This document shows positions 51,442-61,812 of a DNA stretch of 64,000 bases, piece by piece. Each line of letters begins with the position of its first letter. Positions within the stretch are counted from its first letter, which is position 1. Source of the DNA: Pseudocitrobacter corydidari. GTDB lineage: Bacteria; Pseudomonadota; Gammaproteobacteria; Enterobacterales; Enterobacteriaceae. Both the position numbers and the translations under genes were made by a program. Below the pieces are notes generated by a model. It did not search any database. It saw nothing but the letters and a program-made list of their open reading frames with translations, and had not been told where the DNA came from. The stretch covers positions 4,254,583 to 4,318,582 of the forward strand of contig NZ_CP087880.1 of assembly GCF_021172065.1 (NCBI RefSeq), read 5' to 3'.

Positions 51442-51470
51442 TACCCATATCTTGAGAGTGGTGTTATAAT
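51442..51470 (+). promoter_or_regulatory. spc operon promoter
   Basis: A consensus TATAAT at 51465-51470 lies about 80 bases before rplN. The -35 region near 51442-51447 (TACCCA) is poor, but an A/T-rich tract lies just upstream and the sequence corresponds to the strong E. coli Pspc. Confidence 0.75.
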
Positions 51471-51550
51471 GCCGCGCCCTCGATATATGGGGCTTTTTAA
51501 TGGCCTGATTTTCGGGTCTCAGTAGTAGTTGACATTAGCGGAGCACTAAA

Positions 51551-51922
51551 ATGATCCAAGAACAGACTATGCTGAACGTCGCCGACAACTCCGGTGCACG
51601 TCGCGTAATGTGTATCAAGGTTCTGGGTGGCTCGCACCGTCGCTACGCAGGCGTAGGCGACATCATCAAGATCACCATCAAGGAAGCAATTCCGCGTGGT
51701 AAGGTCAAAAAAGGTGATGTGCTGAAGGCGGTAGTGGTGCGCACCAAGAAGGGTGTTCGTCGCCCGGACGGTTCTGTCATTCGCTTCGATGGTAATGCAT
51801 GCGTTATTTTAAACAATAACAGCGAGCAGCCTATCGGTACGCGTATTTTTGGGCCGGTAACTCGTGAACTTCGTAACGAGAAGTTCATGAAAATTATCTC
51901 TCTGGCACCAGAAGTACTCTAA
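51551..51922 (+). CDS. rplN: 50S ribosomal protein L14
   Basis: 123 residues ([20 protein letters not shown]). Interface protein forming bridges B5/B8 and the binding site for RsfS. First gene of the spc operon. Confidence 0.98.
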
Positions 51923-51932
51923 GGAGCGAATC

Positions 51933-52247
51933 ATGGCAGCGAAGATCCGTCGTGATGACGAAGTTATCGTGTTAACCGGTAAAGATAAAGGTAAACGCGG
52001 TAAAGTAAAAAATGTCCTGTCTTCCGGCAAGGTCATTGTTGAAGGTATCAACCTGGTTAAAAAACATCAGAAGCCGGTTCCGGCCCTGAACCAACCAGGC
52101 GGCATTGTTGAGAAAGAAGCAGCTATTCAGATCTCTAACATTGCAATCTTCAATGCGGCAACCGGCAAGGCCGACCGTGTAGGCTTTAGATTCGAAGACG
52201 GCAAAAAAGTCCGTTTCTTCAAGTCTAACAGCGAAACTATCAAGTAA
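51933..52247 (+). CDS. rplX: 50S ribosomal protein L24
   Basis: 104 residues with the KOW motif (VIVLTGKDKGKRGKV). Initiator of 50S assembly. Its 3' end adjoins the S8 operator region before rplE. Confidence 0.98.
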   Translation: MAAKIRRDDEVIVLTGKDKGKRGKVKNVLSSGKVIVEGINLVKKHQKPVPALNQPGGIVEKEAAIQISNIAIFNAATGKADRVGFRFEDGKKVRFFKSNSETIK

Positions 52248-52290
52248 TTTGGAGTAGTACGATGGCGAAACTGCATGATTACTACAAAGA
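52240..52290 (+). promoter_or_regulatory. S8 translational operator around the rplE start
   Basis: In E. coli S8 binds the rplX-rplE junction and the start of rplE to repress most of the spc operon. Conserved spacing and the segment GGAGTAGTACGATGGCG are present here. Structure was not computed; assignment is by homology of position. Confidence 0.55.
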
Positions 52291-52801
52291 CGAAGTAGTT
52301 AACAAGCTCATGACTGAGTTTAACTACAATTCTGTCATGCAAGTCCCTCGGGTCGAGAAGATCACCCTGAACATGGGTGTTGGTGAAGCGATCGCTGACA
52401 AGAAACTGCTGGATAACGCAGCAGCTGACCTGGCAGCAATCTCCGGTCAAAAACCGCTGATCACCAAAGCACGCAAATCAGTTGCAGGCTTCAAAATCCG
52501 TCAGGGCTATCCGATCGGCTGTAAAGTAACTCTGCGTGGCGAACGCATGTGGGAGTTCTTTGAGCGCCTGATCACTATTGCTGTACCACGTATCCGTGAC
52601 TTCCGTGGCCTGTCCGCTAAGTCATTCGATGGCCGTGGTAACTACAGCATGGGTGTCCGTGAGCAGATCATCTTCCCAGAAATCGACTACGATAAAGTCG
52701 ACCGCGTGCGTGGTTTGGATATTACCATTACCACTACTGCGAAATCTGACGAAGAAGGCCGTGCTCTGCTGGCTGCCTTTGACTTCCCGTTCCGCAAGTA
52801 A
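52262..52801 (+). CDS. rplE: 50S ribosomal protein L5
   Basis: 179 residues (MAKLHDYYKDEVVNKLMTEF). Binds 5S rRNA in the central protuberance. Entry point of S8-mediated repression. Confidence 0.98.
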   Translation: MAKLHDYYKDEVVNKLMTEFNYNSVMQVPRVEKITLNMGVGEAIADKKLLDNAAADLAAISGQKPLITKARKSVAGFKIRQGYPIGCKVTLRGERMWEFFERLITIAVPRIRDFRGLSAKSFDGRGNYSMGVREQIIFPEIDYDKVDRVRGLDITITTTAKSDEEGRALLAAFDFPFRK

Positions 52802-52811
52802 GGGTTACTGA

Positions 52812-53117
52812 ATGGCTAAGCAATCAATGAAAGCACGCGAAGTAAAACGCGTAGCTTTAGCTGATAAATTCTTCGCTAAACGCGCTGAACTGAAAGCTAT
52901 CATCTCTGATGTGAACGCTTCCGATGAAGATCGTTGGAACGCTGTTCTGAAGCTGCAGAGTCTGCCGCGTGATTCCAGCCCGTCTCGTCAGCGTAACCGC
53001 TGCCGTCAAACAGGTCGTCCGCATGGTTATGTGGGCAAGTTCGGGTTGAGCCGTATTAAGCTTCGTGAAGCCGCTATGCGCGGTGAAGTACCAGGCTTGA
53101 AAAAGGCTAGCTGGTAA
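52812..53117 (+). CDS. rpsN: 30S ribosomal protein S14
   Basis: 101 residues, the long zinc-free form: the SRQRNRCRQTGRPHGY segment has a single Cys instead of the CxxC pairs of zinc-binding S14. Confidence 0.97.
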   Translation: MAKQSMKAREVKRVALADKFFAKRAELKAIISDVNASDEDRWNAVLKLQSLPRDSSPSRQRNRCRQTGRPHGYVGKFGLSRIKLREAAMRGEVPGLKKASW

Positions 53118-53147
53118 TTACCAATTGAATCACGGGAGTAAAGACAG

Positions 53148-53540
53148 ATGAGCATGCAAGATCCGATCGCGGATATGCTGACCCGTATCCGTAACGGTCA
53201 GGCCGCGAACAAAGCTGCGGTCACCATGCCTTCCTCCAAGCTGAAAGTGGCAATTGCCAACGTGCTGAAGGAAGAAGGTTTTATTGAAGATTTTAAAGTT
53301 GAAGGCGACACCAAGCCGGAACTGGAACTTACTCTCAAGTATTTCCAGGGTAAAGCTGTTGTAGAAAGCATTCAGCGTGTCAGCCGCCCAGGTCTGCGCA
53401 TCTACAAACGTAAAGATGAGCTGCCGAAAGTTATGGCCGGCATGGGTATCGCAGTTGTTTCTACCTCTAAAGGTGTTATGACTGATCGTGCAGCGCGCCA
53501 AGCTGGTCTTGGTGGCGAAATTATCTGCTACGTAGCCTAA
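53148..53540 (+). CDS. rpsH: 30S ribosomal protein S8
   Basis: 130 residues (MSMQDPIADMLTRIRNGQAA). Binds 16S helix 21 and acts as repressor of the spc operon. C-terminal RQAGLGGEIICYVA is intact. Confidence 0.98.
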   Translation: MSMQDPIADMLTRIRNGQAANKAAVTMPSSKLKVAIANVLKEEGFIEDFKVEGDTKPELELTLKYFQGKAVVESIQRVSRPGLRIYKRKDELPKVMAGMGIAVVSTSKGVMTDRAARQAGLGGEIICYVA

Positions 53541-53552
53541 TCGGAGGAAAAA

Positions 53553-54086
53553 ATGTCTCGTGTTGCTAAAGCACCGGTCGTTGTTCCTGCCGGCGTTGAT
53601 GTAAAAATCAACGGTCAGGTTATTACGATCAAAGGTAAAAACGGCGAGCTGACTCGTACTCTCAACGATGCTGTTGAAGTTAAACATGCAGATAATGCAC
53701 TGACCTTCGGTCCGCGTGATGGTTACGTAGACGGATGGGCTCAGGCTGGTACCGCGCGTGCCCTGCTGAACTCAATGGTTGTCGGTGTTACCGAAGGCTT
53801 CACTAAGAAGCTACAGCTGGTTGGTGTAGGTTATCGTGCAGCGGTTAAAGGGAATGTAGTAAACCTGTCTTTAGGTTTCTCTCACCCGGTTGACCATCAG
53901 CTGCCTGCGGGTATCACTGCTGAATGTCCGACTCAAACTGAAATCGTGCTGAAAGGCGCTGATAAGCAGGTGATCGGCCAGGTTGCAGCGGATCTGCGCG
54001 CCTACCGTCGTCCTGAGCCTTATAAAGGCAAGGGTGTTCGTTACGCCGACGAAGTCGTGCGTACCAAAGAGGCTAAGAAGAAGTAA
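53553..54086 (+). CDS. rplF: 50S ribosomal protein L6
   Basis: 177 residues (MSRVAKAPVVVPAGVDVKIN), two related domains, near the sarcin-ricin loop. GGAGG precedes ATG. Confidence 0.98.
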   Translation: MSRVAKAPVVVPAGVDVKINGQVITIKGKNGELTRTLNDAVEVKHADNALTFGPRDGYVDGWAQAGTARALLNSMVVGVTEGFTKKLQLVGVGYRAAVKGNVVNLSLGFSHPVDHQLPAGITAECPTQTEIVLKGADKQVIGQVAADLRAYRRPEPYKGKGVRYADEVVRTKEAKKK

Positions 54087-54449
<363 letters not shown>

Positions 54450-54463
54450 GGTAGAGGTGTAAG

Positions 54464-54967
54464 ATGGCTCACATCGAAAAACAAGCTGGCGAACTGCAGG
54501 AAAAGCTGATCGCGGTAAACCGCGTATCTAAAACCGTTAAAGGTGGTCGTATTTTCTCCTTCACAGCTCTGACTGTAGTAGGCGATGGTAACGGTCGCGT
54601 AGGTTTTGGTTACGGTAAAGCGCGTGAAGTTCCAGCAGCGATCCAGAAAGCGATGGAAAAAGCCCGTCGCAATATGATTAACGTCGCGCTGAATACCGGC
54701 ACCCTGCAGCACCCAGTTAAGGGTACTCACACGGGTTCTCGTGTATTCATGCAGCCGGCTTCCGAAGGTACCGGTATCATCGCCGGTGGTGCAATGCGCG
54801 CCGTTCTGGAAGTCGCTGGAGTTCGTAACGTTCTGGCTAAAGCGTATGGTTCCACCAACCCGATTAACGTGGTTCGTGCAACTATCGATGGTCTGGAAAA
54901 TATGAAATCTCCGGAAATGGTCGCTGCCAAGCGTGGTAAATCCGTTGAAGAAATTCTGGGGAAATAA
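54464..54967 (+). CDS. rpsE: 30S ribosomal protein S5
   Basis: 167 residues. Double-stranded-RNA-binding N domain (GGRIFSFTALTVVGDGNGRV) and mRNA-entry role; the spectinomycin loop VNRVSKTVKGGR is wild type. Confidence 0.98.
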   Translation: MAHIEKQAGELQEKLIAVNRVSKTVKGGRIFSFTALTVVGDGNGRVGFGYGKAREVPAAIQKAMEKARRNMINVALNTGTLQHPVKGTHTGSRVFMQPASEGTGIIAGGAMRAVLEVAGVRNVLAKAYGSTNPINVVRATIDGLENMKSPEMVAAKRGKSVEEILGK

Positions 54968-54970
54968 ACC

Positions 54971-55150
54971 ATGGCAAAGACTATTAAAATTACTCAAACC
55001 CGCAGTGCAATCGGTCGTCTGCCGAAACACAAGGCAACGCTGCTTGGCCTGGGTCTGCGTCGTATTGGTCACACCGTAGAACGCGAGGATACTCCTGCTG
55101 TTCGTGGTATGGTCAACGCGGTTTCCTTCATGGTTAAAGTTGAGGAGTAA
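54971..55150 (+). CDS. rpmD: 50S ribosomal protein L30
   Basis: 59 residues from ATG 54971 to TAA 55148-55150 ([18 protein letters not shown], ends SFMVKVEE). It starts 3 bases after the rpsE stop. Small ferredoxin-like fold protein of the 50S. Confidence 0.97.
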
Positions 55151-55153
55151 GAG

Positions 55154-55588
55154 ATGCGTTTAAATACTCTGTCTCCGGCCGAAGGCTCTAAAAAGGCGGG
55201 TCGCCGTCTGGGTCGTGGTATCGGTTCTGGCCTCGGTAAAACCGGCGGTCGTGGTCACAAAGGTCAGAAGTCTCGTTCTGGCGGTGGCGTACGTCGTGGT
55301 TTCGAGGGTGGTCAGATGCCTCTGTACCGTCGTCTGCCGAAATTCGGCTTCACTTCTCGCAAAGCAGCGATTACAGCGGAAATCCGTCTGTCTGACCTGG
55401 CGAAAGTGGAAGGCGGTGTTGTAGACCTGAATACGCTGAAAGCGGCTAACATTATCGGTATCCAGATCGAGTTCGCGAAAGTGATCCTGGCTGGTGAAGT
55501 CACTACTCCGGTAACTGTTCGTGGCCTGCGTGTTACTAAAGGCGCTCGTGCTGCTATCGAAGCTGCTGGCGGTAAAATCGAGGAATAA
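55154..55588 (+). CDS. rplO: 50S ribosomal protein L15
   Basis: 144 residues (MRLNTLSPAEGSKKAGRRLG), with a Gly/Arg-rich N-terminal extension threading the 23S rRNA. Starts 3 bases after rpmD, with GAGGAG within the rpmD end. Confidence 0.98.
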   Translation: MRLNTLSPAEGSKKAGRRLGRGIGSGLGKTGGRGHKGQKSRSGGGVRRGFEGGQMPLYRRLPKFGFTSRKAAITAEIRLSDLAKVEGGVVDLNTLKAANIIGIQIEFAKVILAGEVTTPVTVRGLRVTKGARAAIEAAGGKIEE

Positions 55589-55595
55589 GTAGCAG

Positions 55596-57075
<1,480 letters not shown>

Positions 57076-57110
57076 TTTATTCGCATATTTTTCTTGCAAA
57101 GTTGGGTTGA

Positions 57111-57224
57111 GCTGGCTAGATTAGCCAGCCAATCTTTTGTATGTCTGTACGTTTCCATTTGAGTATCCTGAAAACGGGCTTTTCAGCATGGTGCGTACAT
57201 ATTAAATAGTAGGAGTGCATAGTG
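57111..57224 (+). promoter_or_regulatory. alpha operon leader with S4 pseudoknot (alpha RBS)
   Basis: The spacer holds GCTGGCTA-gat-TAGCCAGC (57111-57129), then a leader with CTGAAAA-cggg-CTTTTCAG (about 57169-57187) and complementary GTACGT/ACGTAC-type segments running to the rpsM GTG. This corresponds to the E. coli alpha leader pseudoknot, which S4 traps to block initiation at GUG. Confidence 0.75.
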
Positions 57225-57578
57225 GCCCGTATAGCAGGCATTAACATTCCTGATCAAAAACACGCCGTGATCGCATTAACTTCGATCTTCGGTGTCGGCA
57301 AAACCCGTTCCAAGGCTATTTTAGCTGCGGCGGGCATCGCTGAAAATGTTAAGATCAGTGAGCTGTCTGAAGAACAAATCGACACGCTGCGTGACGAAGT
57401 TGCCAAATTTGTCGTTGAAGGTGATCTGCGCCGTGAAATCAGCATGAGCATCAAGCGCCTGATGGATCTTGGTTGCTATCGCGGTTTGCGTCATCGTCGT
57501 GGTCTCCCGGTTCGCGGTCAGCGTACCAAGACCAACGCACGTACCCGTAAGGGTCCGCGCAAACCGATCAAGAAATAA
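57222..57578 (+). CDS. rpsM: 30S ribosomal protein S13
   Basis: 118 residues from a GTG start, as in E. coli, preceded by TAGGAG. (M)ARIAGINIPDQKHAVIAL. Head protein forming bridge B1. The GTG is the target of S4 repression. Confidence 0.98.
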   Translation: MARIAGINIPDQKHAVIALTSIFGVGKTRSKAILAAAGIAENVKISELSEEQIDTLRDEVAKFVVEGDLRREISMSIKRLMDLGCYRGLRHRRGLPVRGQRTKTNARTRKGPRKPIKK

Positions 57579-57594
57579 TCGGGGTGATTGAATA

Positions 57595-57984
57595 ATGGCA
57601 AAGGCACCAATTCGTGCACGTAAACGTGTAAGAAAACAAGTCTCTGACGGCGTGGCTCATATCCATGCTTCTTTCAACAACACCATCGTGACTATTACCG
57701 ATCGTCAGGGTAACGCGCTGGGTTGGGCAACAGCCGGTGGTTCCGGTTTCCGTGGTTCTCGCAAATCCACTCCGTTCGCAGCTCAGGTTGCAGCAGAGCG
57801 TTGCGCAGAAGCCGTAAAAGAATACGGCATCAAGAATCTGGAAGTTATGGTCAAAGGTCCGGGTCCGGGTCGCGAATCTACCATTCGTGCTCTGAACGCC
57901 GCAGGTTTCCGCATCACTAACATTACTGATGTGACTCCGATCCCTCATAACGGTTGTCGTCCGCCGAAAAAACGTCGCGTATAA
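57595..57984 (+). CDS. rpsK: 30S ribosomal protein S11
   Basis: 129 residues ([20 protein letters not shown]), platform protein near the E site; ends [13 protein letters not shown]. Confidence 0.98.
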
Positions 57985-58017
57985 CGCTACGTTTTCCAGG
58001 TTAGTTGGAGAAAGAAA

Positions 58018-58638
58018 ATGGCAAGATATTTGGGTCCTAAGCTCAAGCTGAGCCGTCGTGAGGGCACCGACTTATTCCTTAAGTCTGGCGTTCGCGCGAT
58101 CGATACCAAGTGTAAAATTGAACAAGCTCCTGGCCAGCACGGTGCGCGTAAACCGCGTCTGTCTGACTATGGTGTGCAGTTGCGTGAGAAGCAAAAAGTT
58201 CGCCGTATGTACGGTGTGCTGGAGCGTCAATTCCGTAACTACTACAAAGAAGCAGCACGTCTGAAAGGCAACACCGGTGAAAACCTGTTGGCTCTGCTGG
58301 AAGGTCGTCTGGACAACGTTGTATACCGTATGGGCTTTGGCGCCACTCGTGCTGAAGCACGCCAGCTGGTTAGCCATAAAGCAATCATGGTAAACGGTCG
58401 TGTTGTTAACATCGCTTCTTATCAGGTTAAAGCGAATGACGTTGTTAGCATCCGTGAGAAAGCGAAGAAGCAGTCTCGCGTGAAAGCCGCTCTTGAGCTG
58501 GCTGAACAGCGTGAAAAGCCAACCTGGCTGGAAGTTGATGCTGGCAAGATGGAAGGCACGTTCAAGCGTCAGCCTGAGCGTTCTGATCTGTCTGCGGACA
58601 TTAACGAACACCTGATCGTCGAGCTTTACTCCAAGTAA
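58018..58638 (+). CDS. rpsD: 30S ribosomal protein S4
   Basis: 206 residues (MARYLGPKLKLSRREGTDLF). Primary 16S binder and autogenous repressor of the alpha operon. S4 RNA-binding domain at about 95-160. Confidence 0.98.
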   Translation: MARYLGPKLKLSRREGTDLFLKSGVRAIDTKCKIEQAPGQHGARKPRLSDYGVQLREKQKVRRMYGVLERQFRNYYKEAARLKGNTGENLLALLEGRLDNVVYRMGFGATRAEARQLVSHKAIMVNGRVVNIASYQVKANDVVSIREKAKKQSRVKAALELAEQREKPTWLEVDAGKMEGTFKRQPERSDLSADINEHLIVELYSK

Positions 58639-58663
58639 AGCTTAGTACCAAAGAGAGGACACA

Positions 58664-59653
58664 ATGCAGGGTTCTGTGACAGAGTTTCTAAAACCGCGCC
58701 TGGTAGATATCGAGCAAGTGAGTTCGACGCACGCCAAGGTGACCCTTGAGCCTTTAGAGCGTGGCTTTGGCCATACTCTGGGTAACGCACTGCGCCGTAT
58801 TCTGCTCTCATCGATGCCGGGTTGCGCGGTGACCGAGGTTGAGATTGATGGTGTACTTCATGAGTACAGCACCAAAGAAGGCGTTCAGGAAGATATCCTG
58901 GAAATCCTGCTCAACCTGAAAGGGCTGGCGGTGAGAGTTCAGGGTAAAGATGAAGTTATTCTTACCTTGAATAAATCTGGCATTGGCCCTGTGACCGCAG
59001 CCGATATCACCCACGACGGTGATGTCGAAATCGTCAAGCCGCAGCACGTGATCTGCCACCTGACCGATGAAAACGCAGCTATCAGCATGCGTATCAAAGT
59101 TCAGCGCGGTCGCGGTTATGTGCCGGCTTCTTCCCGAATTCATTCGGAAGAAGATGAGCGCCCGATCGGCCGTCTGTTGGTCGACGCCTGCTACAGCCCT
59201 GTAGAGCGTATTGCCTACAATGTTGAAGCAGCGCGTGTAGAACAGCGTACCGACCTGGACAAGCTGGTCATCGAAATGGAAACCAACGGCACAATCGATC
59301 CTGAAGAGGCGATTCGTCGTGCGGCAACCATCCTGGCTGAACAACTGGAAGCTTTTGTTGACTTACGTGATGTACGTCAGCCAGAAGTTAAAGAAGAGAA
59401 ACCAGAATTCGATCCGATCCTGCTGCGCCCTGTTGACGATCTGGAATTGACTGTCCGCTCTGCTAACTGCCTTAAGGCAGAAGCTATCCACTATATCGGT
59501 GATCTGGTACAGCGTACCGAGGTTGAGCTTCTTAAGACGCCTAACCTGGGTAAAAAATCTCTTACCGAGATTAAAGACGTGCTGGCCTCCCGTGGACTGT
59601 CTCTGGGCATGCGCCTGGAAAACTGGCCACCGGCAAGCATTGCTGACGAGTAA
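58664..59653 (+). CDS. rpoA: RNA polymerase alpha subunit
   Basis: 329 residues, the E. coli length. N-terminal assembly domain, flexible linker near 235-249, and C-terminal domain with the UP-element/activator surface ([35 protein letters not shown]). Compatible with CRP activation seen in this window. Confidence 0.98.
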
Positions 59654-59669
59654 CCGGATCACAGGTTAA

Positions 59670-60077
<408 letters not shown>

Positions 60078-60090
60078 TCTGTAGTAACGT

Positions 60091-60119
60091 AAAAAAACCC
60101 GCCTCGGCGGGTTTTTTTA
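60091..60119 (+). terminator. Terminator of the alpha operon
   Basis: AAAAAAACCCGCC-tc-GGCGGGTTTTTTT. Confidence 0.93.
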
Positions 60120-60183
60120 TATCTCCCCTTCCCCCATCTCTCTACAATAGTTGTATTCCTTCTGCTCATTCCGGAGTGCTGTC

Positions 60184-60552
60184 ATGTGGTTAGTCGACCT
60201 GTGGGCAGAGCGTCACATTGCTGATGCCCAGCGTAACGGTGAGTTCGATAATCTTCCCGGCCAGGGCGAGCCTTTGACGCTGGACGATGATTCGGCTGTT
60301 CCTGAAGAACTACGCTCAGGCTATCGCTTGTTGAAGAATGCGGGCTGCTTGCCGCCAGAGCTTGAGCAGCGTAAAGAAGCGATGGCGTTGGCCGATCTGC
60401 TGAAAGGTATTCACAAAGAAGATGAACGCTATCACGAATTAAGTCGTCGACTCGCATTGATGGAACTGAAACTGCGCCAGGCTGGCATAAGTACCGATTT
60501 TCTGCGTGGAGAGTACGCAGAGAAATTGATGAATCGGTTTAATGAGGAGTAA
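60184..60552 (+). CDS. yhdN: YhdN, DUF1992 protein
   Basis: 122 residues from ATG 60184, the E. coli length. DUF1992 (DnaJ-homolog subfamily C member 28-like conserved domain) with FDNLPGQGEPLTLDDD and ISTDFLRGEYAEKL. Its function is unknown. zntR follows after 6 bases, so the two are probably cotranscribed. Confidence 0.92.
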   Translation: MWLVDLWAERHIADAQRNGEFDNLPGQGEPLTLDDDSAVPEELRSGYRLLKNAGCLPPELEQRKEAMALADLLKGIHKEDERYHELSRRLALMELKLRQAGISTDFLRGEYAEKLMNRFNEE

Positions 60553-60558
60553 TCATCT

Positions 60559-60984
60559 ATGTATCGCATTGGTGAACTGGCAAAGCTTGCAGGTGTGACG
60601 CCCGATACCATCCGCTACTATGAAAAGCAGCAGATGATGGATCATGAAGTTCGTACCGAAGGCGGATTTCGCCTGTATACCGGAACCGATCTTCAGCGCC
60701 TGAAGTTTATTCGCTATGCCCGCCAATTGGGTTTTACCCTTGAGGCGATCCGCGAGTTGCTCTCAATTCGCGTTGACCCTGAACATCACACCTGCCAGGA
60801 ATCCAAGAGTATTGTCCAGGCGCGCCTTCGCGAAGTGGAGTCACGCATTGAGGAGCTTCAATCAATGCAACGGTCGCTTAAGAAACTGAATGATGCCTGC
60901 TGCGGAACCGCACATAGTAGCGTTTATTGTTCTATCCTTGAGACCCTGGAGCAGGGGGCTGACAACAATATTAAAGGCTGTTGA
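60559..60984 (+). CDS. zntR: ZntR, zinc-responsive MerR-family activator
   Basis: 141 residues. MerR helix-turn-helix (YRIGELAKLAGVTPDTIRYY), long dimer helix and zinc ligands Cys79, Cys114, Cys115, His119 and Cys124 (ACCGTAHSSVYC), all at the E. coli positions. Activates zntA, which lies outside this window, under zinc excess. Confidence 0.96.
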   Translation: MYRIGELAKLAGVTPDTIRYYEKQQMMDHEVRTEGGFRLYTGTDLQRLKFIRYARQLGFTLEAIRELLSIRVDPEHHTCQESKSIVQARLREVESRIEELQSMQRSLKKLNDACCGTAHSSVYCSILETLEQGADNNIKGC

Positions 60985-61041
60985 AATTATCGCCGTTCGC
61001 ATCTACACTCGCGCCGTATTATTACCCATCAGGAGAAAATG

Positions 61042-61257
61042 ATGAGCCGCTATCAACACACGAAAGGGCAAATTAATGATAACGCCATTGAGGCACTACT
61101 GCATGACCCGCTGTTCAGACAGCGCGTCGAGAAGAATAAAAAAGGGAAAGGAAGTTATCTGCGTAAAACCAAACATGCAAAACGGGGTAACTGGGAGGCC
61201 AGTGGCAAACAAGCGAATCGCTTCTTTACCACTGGCCTTCTGCTTTTAGCGGCGTGA
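61042..61257 (+). CDS. arfA: ArfA, alternative ribosome-rescue factor
   Basis: 71 residues from ATG 61042, chosen over ATG 61039 for spacing from AGGAG. The basic N-terminal part (SRYQHTKGQINDNAIEALL, then KKGKGSYLRKTKHAKRGNWE) binds the ribosome and recruits RF2; the tail FFTTGLLLLAA is hydrophobic. As in E. coli, a strong hairpin late in the gene should make truncated, nonstop mRNA so that ArfA accumulates only when trans-translation fails. Confidence 0.95.
   Translation: MSRYQHTKGQINDNAIEALLHDPLFRQRVEKNKKGKGSYLRKTKHAKRGNWEASGKQANRFFTTGLLLLAA
61196..61238 (+). promoter_or_regulatory. Hairpin within the 3' end of arfA
   Basis: AGGCCAGTGG (61196-61205) and CCACTGGCCT (61229-61238) are perfectly complementary. 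A second stem, AAGCG-aat-CGCTT (61211-61223), lies inside the loop. This matches the E. coli arfA hairpin that serves RNase III cleavage or termination and yields nonstop mRNA. Confidence 0.85.
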
Positions 61258-61668
61258 TTAAGAACGGTTATTCTGTTCTTTCAGCAGGTCGCGAATTTCA
61301 GAAAGCAGAACTTCTTCTTTCGTCGGTTTCGGATCCGCTGCCGGTTCTTCTTTCTTACGATTCAGTTTGTTGATCAGTTTGATCGCCATAAAGATAGCGA
61401 AAGCGACGATCACAAAATCAAAGACATTTTGAATGAACACGCCGTAGTGCATGACTACAGCCGGAACATCTCCCTGCGCGTCGCGTAACGTCAGCGCAAA
61501 TTGTTTAAAGTCGATCCCGCCAATTAATAAGCCCAACGGTGGCATAATAATATCGGCGACTAATGACGATACAATCTTACCGAACGCCGCACCAATAATG
61601 ACACCCACCGCCAAATCAACAACGTTTCCACGCATCGCGAATTCGCGAAACTCTTTAATAATGCTCAT
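61258..61668 (-). CDS. mscL: MscL, large-conductance mechanosensitive channel
   Basis: 136 residues, the E. coli length. Amphipathic N-terminal helix (SIIKEFREFAMRGNV), TM1 with the GVIIGAAFGKIVSSL pore-lining glycines, periplasmic loop, TM2 and a charged C-terminal bundle. Releases solutes on hypo-osmotic shock. Convergent with arfA with no gap between stops. Confidence 0.97.
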   Translation of the reverse strand: MSIIKEFREFAMRGNVVDLAVGVIIGAAFGKIVSSLVADIIMPPLGLLIGGIDFKQFALTLRDAQGDVPAVVMHYGVFIQNVFDFVIVAFAIFMAIKLINKLNRKKEEPAADPKPTKEEVLLSEIRDLLKEQNNRS

Positions 61669-61781
61669 GTTATTCTCCTTGTGCCAGCTGACGTTTATAA
61701 GTTTAACAAATGTTTATGTAATTTCCATTATTAACAATAATTCAGCCGTACAGATTTAGCCTTAAATAATAAAGGGTTAAT

Positions 61782-61809
61782 AAAAAAGCGTTCCGTAGAA
61801 CGCCTTTTG
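61782..61809 (-). terminator. Terminator after trkA
   Basis: On the minus strand GCGTTC-tacg-GAACGC is followed by TTTTTT, just after the trkA stop and before the mscL promoter region. Confidence 0.88.
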
Positions 61810-61812
61810 TAA

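Noticed and set aside
52812..53117. rpsN as a damaged zinc protein because of its single Cys
   Set aside because: The long 101-residue zinc-free S14 is the normal enterobacterial form.
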